From the NCBI GenBank assembly GCA_900552185.1, contig URYT01000090.1, forward strand, positions 1 through 7,556: a stretch of 7,556 nt of DNA. The letters are read 5' to 3'. The stretch's first letter is position 1. Each line of letters starts with the position of its first letter. The DNA comes from an uncultured Collinsella sp. (lineage in GTDB: Bacteria; Actinomycetota; Coriobacteriia; Coriobacteriales; Coriobacteriaceae). The notes below the pieces were generated by a model. The model saw nothing but the letters and a program-made list of their open reading frames with translations. It made no database searches and was not told the DNA's origin. Shown one piece after another: positions 1 through 6,341 of the stretch. The position numbers and the translations under genes are program-made.

Positions 1-9
1 CGCAGGAAG

Positions 10-36
10 CTTGGATACGCCTAGGCGCGGTCCAAG
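10..36. repeat. Nested palindrome downstream of parC
   Basis: Outer arms CTTGGA (10-15) and TCCAAG (31-36) enclose a perfect 10-bp palindrome CGCCTAGGCG (18-27), with 2 bases on one side and 3 on the other. It lies about 80 bp beyond the parC stop on the minus strand. No T-run follows on either strand, so it is not a standard intrinsic terminator. It could be an operator for a gene beyond the left edge, a factor-dependent 3' structure, or chance. Seen directly; the role is unknown. Confidence 0.45.
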
Positions 37-116
37 AAATCGTCCGCACCCCCATGCCGTTGCGTTCCGGGCCTCGTCGCTTTGAGAAGTATCTAACGGT
101 CTCGTTGCCGTGGCAC

Positions 117-2357
117 CTAGTCAAACAGGCTCGGCATGTCGTTTTCCTTCATGAGGGCACCGGCAGAAGGCAGGCTCTGTGCGGTGAACTTCTCGGCCGA
201 GACGCCGGCGCCAAGAATCTCCTCGGTTGTGCCGACGGTGGTGACCGAGCGGCCCTTCTTGGCCGTAAAGGCTTGGACGCCCTGCGTGTTGGTTGTCGTC
301 TTGGTCTTGAGTAGCGACGTGTTGAAGTTCATCAAGCGATAGTCGCTCGAGACCAGCGCGATGTCGCGATCTTCCTTGAGCACCTGTGCATACAGCAGTT
401 TGCTGCCGCCGTAGATGGCGTTCTTGAGGCGCTTGCGGTTGGTCTTGGTGACGTATCCAGAAAGCGCGACGCGCACCACGCGGCCGTTCTCAAAGACGAA
501 CAGCACGTCGGCCTTGTAGTCCTCGGGGTCGATGACCCAGATGACGCTCTCGTCGGGTTCCATCTCGAGGTCGGTGGGCAGATACGAGCCCAGCTGGGCC
601 GACTTGGTGTCCTCAAACGCCGCAACCTTGCACTTGTATACCTGGCTCTTGTTGGTAAAGACCAGCAGCTCGTGGGTGTTGGAGGACGGAAACTCGATAA
701 AGGGTTTGTCGCCGTCTTTGTACTTGAGCGTAGTGGCCTTTTTGAGCACGCGGTCCGTCATCTTCTTAAGGTAGCCATCGCGCGAAAGCATGATGGTAAC
801 CGGGTACTCCTCGACCTCGGGCTCCAAGCTTACCTCGATAACCTCGTGGGGCTCGATCCTGCCCGTGCGGCGCGGCATCACGTACTTCTTGTTGACCGCG
901 GCCAGCTCGTCGCTGATGACCTTCTTGATGTTCTCCTCGCTGGAGAGGATCTCCTCAAGCTCGGCAATCTCGCCCTCAAGCTTTGCAATGTCCTTGGTGC
1001 GGTTGAGGATGTACTCCTCGTTGATGTTGCGGAGCTTGAGCTCGGCAACAAACTCGGCCTGGGTCTCGTCGATGTCGAAGCCGCGCATAAGGTTGGGCAC
1101 GACCTCGGCCTCGAGCTTGGTGCCACGGATGATGGCGATCGCCTTGTCGATGTCGAGCAGGATCGCCTCGAGGCCGTGCAGCAGGTGCAGGCGCTCGGAC
1201 TTTTTTCCCAGGTCAAAGTTAATGCGGCGACGCGTGGACTCAATACGCCACTTGACCCACTCGTGCAGGATCTGACGCACGCCCATAACGCGAGGGTAAC
1301 CATCGACCAACACGTTGAAGTTGCACGAGAACGAATCCTGCAGCGTGGTCAAGCGATAGAGCTTGGCCATGAGCTTGTCGGGGTCGACGCCGCGCTTAAG
1401 GTCGATGGCGATGCGCAAGCCCGAGAGGTCGGTTTCGTCGCGGATGTCGGCGATCTCCTTGACCTTGCCCTCCTTGGAGAGCTTGACGATGCGCTCGATG
1501 ATGACATCGGTCTTAGTGGTGTAGGGAATCTCGTAGACCTCGATGATGCGCTCTTCGGGAATCCAGCGCCAGCGGGAGCGGATCTGGAAGCTGCCAAGGC
1601 CGGTCTCGATAATCTTTTCCATCTCCTCGCGGCGGTAGATGATCTCGCCGCCGGTCGAGAAGTCGGGCATGGGCATGTATTCGAGCAGGTCGCAGTCGGG
1701 GTCCTGCAGGTAGTGCATTGTGGCAGTGCAGACCTCGTTGAGGTTGAAGCCGCAGATGTCGGACGCCATGGCGACACCGATGCCCTTGTTGGCTGAGACG
1801 AGGATATTGGGGAACGTGGTGGGCAGCAGGCGTGGCTCCTTCATGGCGCCGTCGTAGCTGTCGACGAAGTCGACCGGGTCCTTGTCGATGTCCTTGAAGA
1901 TCTCGGCGCTGATGGGGGAGAGCTTGGCCTCGGTGTAACGCGAGGCGGCGTAGCTCAGGTCGCCCGAATAGTACTTGCCAAAGTTGCCCTTCGACTCCAC
2001 GAAGGGCGCAAGCAGCGCTTCGTTGCCCGTCGCCAGGCGGACCATCGTCTCGTAGATGGCGGCGTCGCCGTGCGGGTTGAGCTTCATGGTCTGGCCCACG
2101 ATGTTGGCGCTCTTCTGGCGCTCGCCCTTGAGCAGACCCATCTTGTACATGGTGTAGAGCAGCTTGCGGTGCGACGGCTTAAAGCCGTCAATCTCGGGGA
2201 ACGCACGCGAGACGTTGACGCTCATGGCATAGGGCATGTAGTTGACTTCGAGCGTCTGCGTGATCGGCTGGTCGGTGACCTCGGAGTGCAGGCCGATAAC
2301 GTTCTCGGCGTTGACCTGCTTTTTCTTTGGCTGGTTCTTCGTCTTCTTCTTTGCCAC
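117..2357 (-). CDS. parC: Type IIA DNA topoisomerase subunit A (ParC/GyrA family, topoisomerase IV-like)
   Basis: This is the DNA-cleaving subunit of a cytoplasmic type IIA topoisomerase. It makes a double-strand break through a covalent tyrosine-DNA link so that the ParE partner can drive strand passage. The 746-residue product starts with a Lys-rich tail (1-15). The winged-helix/tower core follows, with DGFKPSHRKLLY (57-68), NPHGDAAIYETMVR (94-107) and SRYTEA (139-144), giving catalytic Tyr141 preceded by Arg140. PNILVSANKGIGVAMAS (183-199) is the usual DNA-bending segment. A coiled-coil-like stretch spans about 452-492. A C-terminal region of about 515-710 has repeated beta-pinwheel-like strands (around 524, 568, 622 and 670). 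No GyrA box (QRRGGKG-type) is visible in the first blade, which favours a decatenating, topoisomerase IV-like enzyme over gyrase. The quinolone-contact Ser is Ala99. The start is GTG, preceded by GAGGAAATC as ribosome binding site. It follows parE by 45 bp, so the two are probably one operon. Family assignment is firm; the parC versus gyrA name is less so. Confidence 0.93.
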   Translation of the reverse strand: MAKKKTKNQPKKKQVNAENVIGLHSEVTDQPITQTLEVNYMPYAMSVNVSRAFPEIDGFKPSHRKLLYTMYKMGLLKGERQKSANIVGQTMKLNPHGDAAIYETMVRLATGNEALLAPFVESKGNFGKYYSGDLSYAASRYTEAKLSPISAEIFKDIDKDPVDFVDSYDGAMKEPRLLPTTFPNILVSANKGIGVAMASDICGFNLNEVCTATMHYLQDPDCDLLEYMPMPDFSTGGEIIYRREEMEKIIETGLGSFQIRSRWRWIPEERIIEVYEIPYTTKTDVIIERIVKLSKEGKVKEIADIRDETDLSGLRIAIDLKRGVDPDKLMAKLYRLTTLQDSFSCNFNVLVDGYPRVMGVRQILHEWVKWRIESTRRRINFDLGKKSERLHLLHGLEAILLDIDKAIAIIRGTKLEAEVVPNLMRGFDIDETQAEFVAELKLRNINEEYILNRTKDIAKLEGEIAELEEILSSEENIKKVISDELAAVNKKYVMPRRTGRIEPHEVIEVSLEPEVEEYPVTIMLSRDGYLKKMTDRVLKKATTLKYKDGDKPFIEFPSSNTHELLVFTNKSQVYKCKVAAFEDTKSAQLGSYLPTDLEMEPDESVIWVIDPEDYKADVLFVFENGRVVRVALSGYVTKTNRKRLKNAIYGGSKLLYAQVLKEDRDIALVSSDYRLMNFNTSLLKTKTTTNTQGVQAFTAKKGRSVTTVGTTEEILGAGVSAEKFTAQSLPSAGALMKENDMPSLFD

Positions 2358-2402
2358 GATTTCCTCTTGAACTTCTTATGGGCCGTCGTTATCGATTTGC
2401 TG

Positions 2403-4400
2403 CTACTGCAGGTCCAGCTGGTCCAGGTATTCCTTGCCGTGCTCGGAGATATGGCGCTTGCGGCCCGCCTCGTCGTTGCCCAGCAACAGATTGAACATGG
2501 TCTCCATCTTGGTGACGTCCTCGGGCTCCACCTTGATCAGGCGACGCGTCTCGGGGTTCATGGTGGTGAGCCACATCATGTCCGGGTCGTTCTCACCAAG
2601 ACCCTTGGAGCGGTTGATGGAGCACTTTTGGTCGCCAATCTCCTTGAGGATGCCGTTCTTCTCGAGCTCGGTGTAGGCAAAGTAGGTCTTCTCTTTGCAG
2701 TTGATCTCGTAGAGCGGCGACTCGGCGATATACACGTAACCTTCGTCGATAAGCGTGGGCACCAGGCGGTAAAGCATGGTGAGCACGAGCGTGCGGATGT
2801 GGTAACCGTCGACGTCGGCGTCCGTACAGATGATGACCTTGTTCCAGTTGAGGTTGTCCAGGTCAAAGGCACCAAGGTTTTTGATGCGCTTGTCCTTGAT
2901 CTCCACGCCGCAGCCCAGCACGCGCATGAGGTCCATGATGATGTCGGACTTAAAGATGCGTGGATAGTCCTCCTTTAGGCAGTTGAGGATTTTGCCACGG
3001 ACGGGCATAACGCCCTGGAACTCGGCATCGCGCGAGGTACGAATGGCGCCTGCTGCCGAGTCGCCCTCTACGATGTAGATCTCGCGGCGGCTCTTGTCCT
3101 TGGAGCGGCAGTCGATGAACTTCTGCACGCGGTTGGCCATGTCGGTCTTCTGCTGCAGGTTGGTCTTGATGCTCTGACGCGTCTTCTCGGCGTTCTCGCG
3201 CGAACGCTTGTTGATGAGCACTTGCTCCATGATCTTGTTGGCGGCGTCTTTGTTCTCGATCAAGTAGGTCGAGAGTCGCTCCTTAAAGAAGGCCGTCATA
3301 GCCTGCTGGATAAAGCGGTTGTTGATGGCCTTCTTAGTCTGGTTCTCATAGGACGTCTGGGTGGAGAAGCAGTTGGTCACCAGCACCAGACAGTCCTGGA
3401 CGTCCTGCCACTTAATGCCGCTCTCGTTTTTGTTGTACTTGCCCTGTTGCTTAATGTAAGCATCGATGGCACTGGTCAGAGCGCTGCGGGCGGCCTTCTC
3501 GGGCGAGCCGCCATTCTCGAGCCACGATGAGTTGTGGTAGTACTCCTGCATCATGAAGGTGCGCGAGAAGCACATGCACGCGGTAATCTTCACGTTGTAG
3601 TCGGGCAGGTCCTCGCGGTCGCGACCGCGACGGTCGGCCTCGATAAAGAAGGGCTCGGTGAGGTAGTCGGTACCGACCTTCTCGAGCACGTAGTCCTCGA
3701 TGCCCTTGGGATAGCAAAAATCCTCTTCGGTAAACTCGCCATCGTCGCCCTCAATGCGCAGGCGGAAGGTCACGTTGGCGTTGACCACGGCCTGGCGGCG
3801 CATGGTCTCGCGATACCAGTCGTGTGGAATGCTGATCGAGGTAAAGACCTCAAGATCGGGGCGCCACTTGATGGTGGTGCCGGTGCGGTTCTCGTCGCTG
3901 GGCTCAATCTCGAGTGCCTTCTTTTTGGCACCGACGACCTTACCCTTCTTAAAGTGCAGGGAGTACTTGTTACCGTCACGCCAGACGGTAACGTCCATGT
4001 ATTCAGAGGCGTACTGAGTCGCGCAGGAGCCCAGGCCGTTGGTACCGAGCGAGAAGTCGTAGTCGCCGCCCTGGTTGTTGTTGTATTTGCCACCTGCGTA
4101 GAGCTCGCAAAAGACGAGCTCCCAGTTAAAGCGCTTCTCGGAGGGGTTCCAGTCGAGCGGGCAGCCGCGGCCGTTGTCCTCTACCTGAATGGAGCCATCG
4201 CGAAAGGCGGTAAGGGTGATGAGCTTGCCGTAGCCCTGGCGCGCCTCGTCAACGGCGTTGGACAGGATCTCGAAGGCGGCATGCGCGCAGCCGTCGAGTC
4301 CGTCCGAGCCAAAGATGACGGCGGGGCGCAGGCGTACGCGCTCCTCGTCCTTGAGCTGGCGGATACTGTCGTTACCATAGTTTGCGGTGTTTTTTGCCAT
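2403..4400 (-). CDS. parE: Type IIA DNA topoisomerase subunit B (ParE/GyrB family, topoisomerase IV-like)
   Basis: This is the ATP-driven clamp subunit that pairs with the downstream ParC-type protein. The 665-residue product has the full family order. The GHKL ATPase shows FEILSNAVDEA (43-53) with catalytic Glu44, Mg-binding Asn48 and Asp51, then EDNGRGCP (74-81) and the lid GTNGLG (119-124). The transducer domain follows, with the ATP-contacting QTK loop at Gln354-Thr355-Lys356. The TOPRIM domain has EGDSAAG (445-451, acid Glu445), PVRGKILN (466-473) and TDADVDGYHIRTL (526-538, metal ligands Asp527 and Asp529), then KGLGENDP (599-606) and TTMNPETRRL (612-621). Length suits ParE and short GyrB; the roughly 170-residue insert of enterobacterial GyrB is absent. 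The start is ATG (4398-4400). The best Shine-Dalgarno, AAAGGAG, lies 16 nt upstream, which is unusually far; a weaker GAGAGAG is closer, and no alternative start lies between. It is the first gene of the parE-parC pair. Databases might label it gyrB-like. Confidence 0.94.
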   Translation of the reverse strand: MAKNTANYGNDSIRQLKDEERVRLRPAVIFGSDGLDGCAHAAFEILSNAVDEARQGYGKLITLTAFRDGSIQVEDNGRGCPLDWNPSEKRFNWELVFCELYAGGKYNNNQGGDYDFSLGTNGLGSCATQYASEYMDVTVWRDGNKYSLHFKKGKVVGAKKKALEIEPSDENRTGTTIKWRPDLEVFTSISIPHDWYRETMRRQAVVNANVTFRLRIEGDDGEFTEEDFCYPKGIEDYVLEKVGTDYLTEPFFIEADRRGRDREDLPDYNVKITACMCFSRTFMMQEYYHNSSWLENGGSPEKAARSALTSAIDAYIKQQGKYNKNESGIKWQDVQDCLVLVTNCFSTQTSYENQTKKAINNRFIQQAMTAFFKERLSTYLIENKDAANKIMEQVLINKRSRENAEKTRQSIKTNLQQKTDMANRVQKFIDCRSKDKSRREIYIVEGDSAAGAIRTSRDAEFQGVMPVRGKILNCLKEDYPRIFKSDIIMDLMRVLGCGVEIKDKRIKNLGAFDLDNLNWNKVIICTDADVDGYHIRTLVLTMLYRLVPTLIDEGYVYIAESPLYEINCKEKTYFAYTELEKNGILKEIGDQKCSINRSKGLGENDPDMMWLTTMNPETRRLIKVEPEDVTKMETMFNLLLGNDEAGRKRHISEHGKEYLDQLDLQ

Positions 4401-4497
4401 ACTCGCTCTCTCGGTGCTCCTTTGCTGCGTTTAAGTCATATAGATAGTCAAGGTAGCATAGCCCAGCCCACAGACGATTCCACCCAACACGAAATCC

Positions 4498-4515
4498 ATC
4501 GAACAATCGTTCGAT
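4498..4515. repeat. 7-bp inverted repeat between the ATPase gene and parE
   Basis: ATCGAAC (4498-4504) and GTTCGAT (4509-4515) are perfect inverted copies around a 4-nt loop AATC. The site lies 43 bp past the stop of the ATPase gene and 98 bp ahead of the parE start, in a 157-bp gap. No T-run follows on the minus strand, so it is a poor intrinsic terminator. An operator for parE, or weak 3' protection of the ATPase transcript, are the alternatives. I found no convincing -35/-10 pair for parE in the gap; TTGACT occurs there but has no -10 at proper spacing. Confidence 0.35.
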
Positions 4516-4557
4516 TAGATAATGAATGCTTGGAATGCGGGAGGGACCTGTCCTGTC

Positions 4558-5940
4558 CTATTCAAACATCTGCGGCAGGTCGATGAAGACGGTTCGATCG
4601 CTTTCGCCAGCTTCGAAGCCCGAACGGGAGAAGAATCCATAGCGATGGCACTTGAGTCCCGTTGCCTCGACTTGGGCGATTTCCTCGTCGACCATTTTTT
4701 GCGTGATGGGGGATTTGCGGAACTTTGCTTCGTAGAATGCGTAGCCCTCGGGGTCTTGCGTTACCACATCGAATTCGCCGCTCGTTTTGTTTGCGGGGTC
4801 GTCGTACCAGTACTTGCCTATGGCGTCGAAAGCCGGTTCGATCTTGCCGGTCCTGTTCTGCCGCACGAGGTATTGACGGCAGATCTCCTCGAACATATGA
4901 GGAACGTAGTTTTCCTCGAAGTCTTGGAAGACGTGACGATCATAGAAGACTTCCGAGTCGAGCAGCTGACGCGCTGAGGCATTGCGGAAAACATAGCGAT
5001 AGTAAAAGAGCGAAAGCGGATCCACTACAAAGTAGCCAGACTTGCGCTTGTTCGTAGGGTCGTTGATGGGTGCACGCTTTTGGACGATTTCGAGTGACAT
5101 GAGCTTGTCGAGCACGTCTGCCATGGCCGGACCGCTCGAGACGTGCGACTGTGCCAGCACGTCCCCCCAACGGGAGTAGCCTTGTGCGAGAGCCCCGAAA
5201 ACTTCGTTGGCGTTGGTCATCTTCGAGATCTCGGCGTTGAGATAGGACGGCACCTCGCTTTCTAAGCGGGCGCCAGGTTCCGTGACGAGCTCGATGATGT
5301 TGTCGCGTACGCTTTGGGATTGATCGATGAGGCGATTGTAAAAGGGGATACCGCCAAAAACGCTATAGAGCCGCACCTTGTCCTCGGGCGAGAACGCGGG
5401 ATAGAACTTCGCAGCGTCAAAGTAATCCATGGGCTTAAGCTCAAGCGCGAGATCAATTCGCCCGTAGAGGGGGCTTTCATGCTCGATGAGGGATTTCATA
5501 ATCTCAACGTAGGAGCCGCACAGGACAATGTTTAAACGTGAGTCTTCCCTGTGGGCGTCGATTGAGGTCTGAAGAATGCTGTCTAGGCCTTTAACCGCAT
5601 CTCTCAAGTAGGGGTATTCGTCGAGAACGAGGGTAATGTTCTTGTCTTTAGCTTGGGCAAACAGAAATTCGATGAGCTCGCGGATGCCTGTGAAGGCGAG
5701 CGGAGGAAAGCTCAGCGCTTCAGCAACAAGGACGGACAGACTCTCGAGGTTGTCTGCCTCGGAGGTTTGGCGGCACTCGTAATAGACCGTTGCGACGTCC
5801 GACAAATCGGTTAGCGCCTGCTTGATGAGCTCACTTTTTCCGACGCGACGCCTGCCGTAAATGAGAACATTGCGCTGCTCGGGTGCTTTGAGCGTTTTCT
5901 TAATACGGGCGAGCTCACGCTCCCTGCCAATAAATTCCAC
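4558..5940 (-). CDS. Archaeal-type STAND-like ATPase with C-terminal DUF234 (PD-(D/E)xK-like) domain
   Basis: This 460-residue protein has the architecture of the archaeal/bacterial ATPase_2 plus DUF234 family (the MNS clade of STAND NTPases). The N-terminal P-loop ATPase begins FIGREREL (3-10), with Walker A GRRRVGKS (29-36), Walker B LVLDEYPYL (104-112, Asp107-Glu108), a CGSY sensor-like strand (141-144) and YGRIDLALELKPMDY (159-173). A winged-helix-like segment follows at about 247-290 (SRWGDVLAQSHVSSGPAMADVLDKL is within 256-280). The C-terminal part (about 305-460) includes GEFDVV (388-393) and YEAKF (403-407). Asp391, Glu404 and Lys406 fit a PD-(D/E)xK nuclease core. Members are generally of unknown function; links to mobile DNA or defence are suspected, not shown. 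The start is GTG at 5940-5938, fixed by an in-frame TAA immediately upstream and by GGAAGGAA (5949-5956) 8 nt before it. The promoter region is occupied by a composite inverted repeat. No partner gene is next to it. Confidence 0.88.
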   Translation of the reverse strand: MEFIGRERELARIKKTLKAPEQRNVLIYGRRRVGKSELIKQALTDLSDVATVYYECRQTSEADNLESLSVLVAEALSFPPLAFTGIRELIEFLFAQAKDKNITLVLDEYPYLRDAVKGLDSILQTSIDAHREDSRLNIVLCGSYVEIMKSLIEHESPLYGRIDLALELKPMDYFDAAKFYPAFSPEDKVRLYSVFGGIPFYNRLIDQSQSVRDNIIELVTEPGARLESEVPSYLNAEISKMTNANEVFGALAQGYSRWGDVLAQSHVSSGPAMADVLDKLMSLEIVQKRAPINDPTNKRKSGYFVVDPLSLFYYRYVFRNASARQLLDSEVFYDRHVFQDFEENYVPHMFEEICRQYLVRQNRTGKIEPAFDAIGKYWYDDPANKTSGEFDVVTQDPEGYAFYEAKFRKSPITQKMVDEEIAQVEATGLKCHRYGFFSRSGFEAGESDRTVFIDLPQMFE

Positions 5941-5975
5941 TTACTCGGTTCCTTCCGACTCGGTTTTGTCCGAGT
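5941..5975. repeat. Left (gene-proximal) arm of a composite 35-bp inverted repeat
   Basis: The arm reads as two 14-bp palindromes with one base between: TCGG (5945-5948), spacer TTCCTT, CCGA (5955-5958), C, TCGG (5960-5963), spacer TTTTGT, CCGA (5970-5973). Its reverse complement matches 6012-6046 at 29 of 35 positions. All six mismatches lie in the first spacer (5949-5954). The arm ends exactly at the base next to the GTG start of the ATPase gene and supplies both its Shine-Dalgarno sequence and an in-frame TAA before the start. In RNA the halves can form alternative hairpins, some placing the Shine-Dalgarno in a loop and some enclosing it. Confidence 0.9.
5949..5956 (-). promoter_or_regulatory. 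Ribosome binding site of the ATPase gene, inside the repeat
   Basis: On the minus strand this reads GGAAGGAA and ends 8 nt before the GTG start. It covers the only spacer that differs between the two repeat arms, flanked by the TCGG/CCGA half-sites. It decides the start, because an in-frame TAA lies directly before the GTG. Folding of the flanking half-sites could control access of ribosomes; this is inference. Confidence 0.7.
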
Positions 5976-5977
5976 TA

Positions 5978-5983
5978 ATTGTA
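5978..5983 (-). promoter_or_regulatory. Candidate -10 element (TACAAT) of the ATPase gene
   Basis: TACAAT on the minus strand matches the sigma70-type consensus at 5 of 6 positions. It sits between the two repeat arms, and transcription would begin near 5971, inside the proximal arm. That gives a leader of about 30 nt made almost entirely of repeat. The 17-bp-upstream hexamer is CGAGCA (6001-6006), a poor -35, so an activator or other factor may be needed. The distal arm (6012-6046) begins just beyond the -35 position. Confidence 0.4.
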
Positions 5984-6011
5984 TCGCATGGATCAGTTTA
6001 TGCTCGAGTTT

Positions 6012-6046
6012 ACTCGGACAAAACCGAGTCGGTTCTGCCCGAGTAA
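6012..6046. repeat. Right (distal) arm of the composite 35-bp inverted repeat
   Basis: The arm reads TCGG (6014-6017), spacer ACAAAA, CCGA (6024-6027), G, TCGG (6029-6032), spacer TTCTGC, CCGA (6039-6042). It is the inverted partner of 5941-5975, with 36 bp between the arms and 69 bp between their central bases. No T-run follows on the plus strand, so it is not an obvious intrinsic terminator. Possible roles are a distal operator for a looped or cooperative repressor, a binding or cleavage site of the ATPase-nuclease, or the end of a small element. Confidence 0.9.
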
Positions 6047-6155
6047 ATTTGAAGGCGGCCGAATGCGTCTTGCTGCGTTTGCGGTTGGATACGTTGTCGA
6101 AAACGTGTCGTGCGGATTGTTGGATCGAATCGAACATTGGGACAGACGTCTCGTT

Positions 6156-6199
6156 TTATGGGCCGGGGGCGTGCATGTGCGAGTTCTTTTGGCCCATAA
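6156..6199 (+). repeat. 9-bp inverted repeat in the lipoprotein gene leader
   Basis: TTATGGGCC (6156-6164) and GGCCCATAA (6191-6199) are perfect inverted copies around a 26-nt loop. A further partial match, TGGGCCA (6222-6228), could compete by pairing with TGGCCCA (6190-6196), giving two exclusive stems. No T-run follows. It could be a leader RNA switch, a protein site or chance. It ends 142 bp before the lipoprotein start. Confidence 0.5.
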
Positions 6200-6326
6200 G
6201 GAACGCTGGTGGGTCGTTATTTGGGCCACGGGTCACTTCGCCGGCGCCGTGTTTCGTCATACGCTCATAGTGGAAGCCGATGCCACGGGACGACGAAGGC
6301 CTTGGGTAACGGATGAGGTGCAAGCG

Positions 6327-6333
6327 AAAGGAG
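6327..6333 (+). promoter_or_regulatory. Ribosome binding site of the lipoprotein gene
   Basis: AAAGGAG ends 8 nt before ATG 6342. This strong, well-spaced site selects 6342 over the many upstream in-frame start codons, and slightly over the adjacent ATG at 6345. Confidence 0.8.
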
Positions 6334-6341
6334 CGGTGAGG

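Larger units (their letters stand above)
6047..6341. other. Non-coding stretch ahead of the lipoprotein gene
   Basis: These 295 bp hold no convincing gene. The lipoprotein frame happens to stay open through it, but the translation is Trp- and Arg-rich, lacks a recognisable domain, runs across the repeat arm, and would bury the signal peptide inside a longer protein. I see no clear sigma70-type promoter pair. The stretch contains a small perfect palindrome AGACGTCT (6144-6151) and a 9-bp inverted repeat (6156-6199). The promoter and leader of the lipoprotein gene must lie here or in the repeat region. Confidence 0.6.

Noticed and set aside
1..55. Possible minus-strand gene start (ATG at 55-53, reading MGVRTISW...) leaving the left edge
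   Set aside because: Only 18 codons are visible, with no good ribosome site, and it would run through the palindrome at 10-36. It cannot be supported.
672..1796. Long plus-strand open frame opposite the parC gene
   Set aside because: It is antisense to strongly conserved ParC sequence; its Leu/Val/Asp-rich translation is the mirror of the codon usage on the coding strand. The similar plus-strand frames at 2070-2978 and 3534-4586 are rejected for the same reason.
5941..6046. CRISPR array or tRNA gene in the repeat region
   Set aside because: There are only two arms, in opposite orientation, each internally palindromic, with no direct repeats separated by unique spacers and no cloverleaf.
5979..6341. 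In-frame extension of the lipoprotein gene by 121 codons upstream
   Set aside because: An open stretch this long is somewhat unlikely by chance, but it would place the signal peptide inside the protein, runs through the repeat arm, has no good ribosome site and no recognisable domain, whereas ATG 6342 has a well-spaced AAAGGAG.
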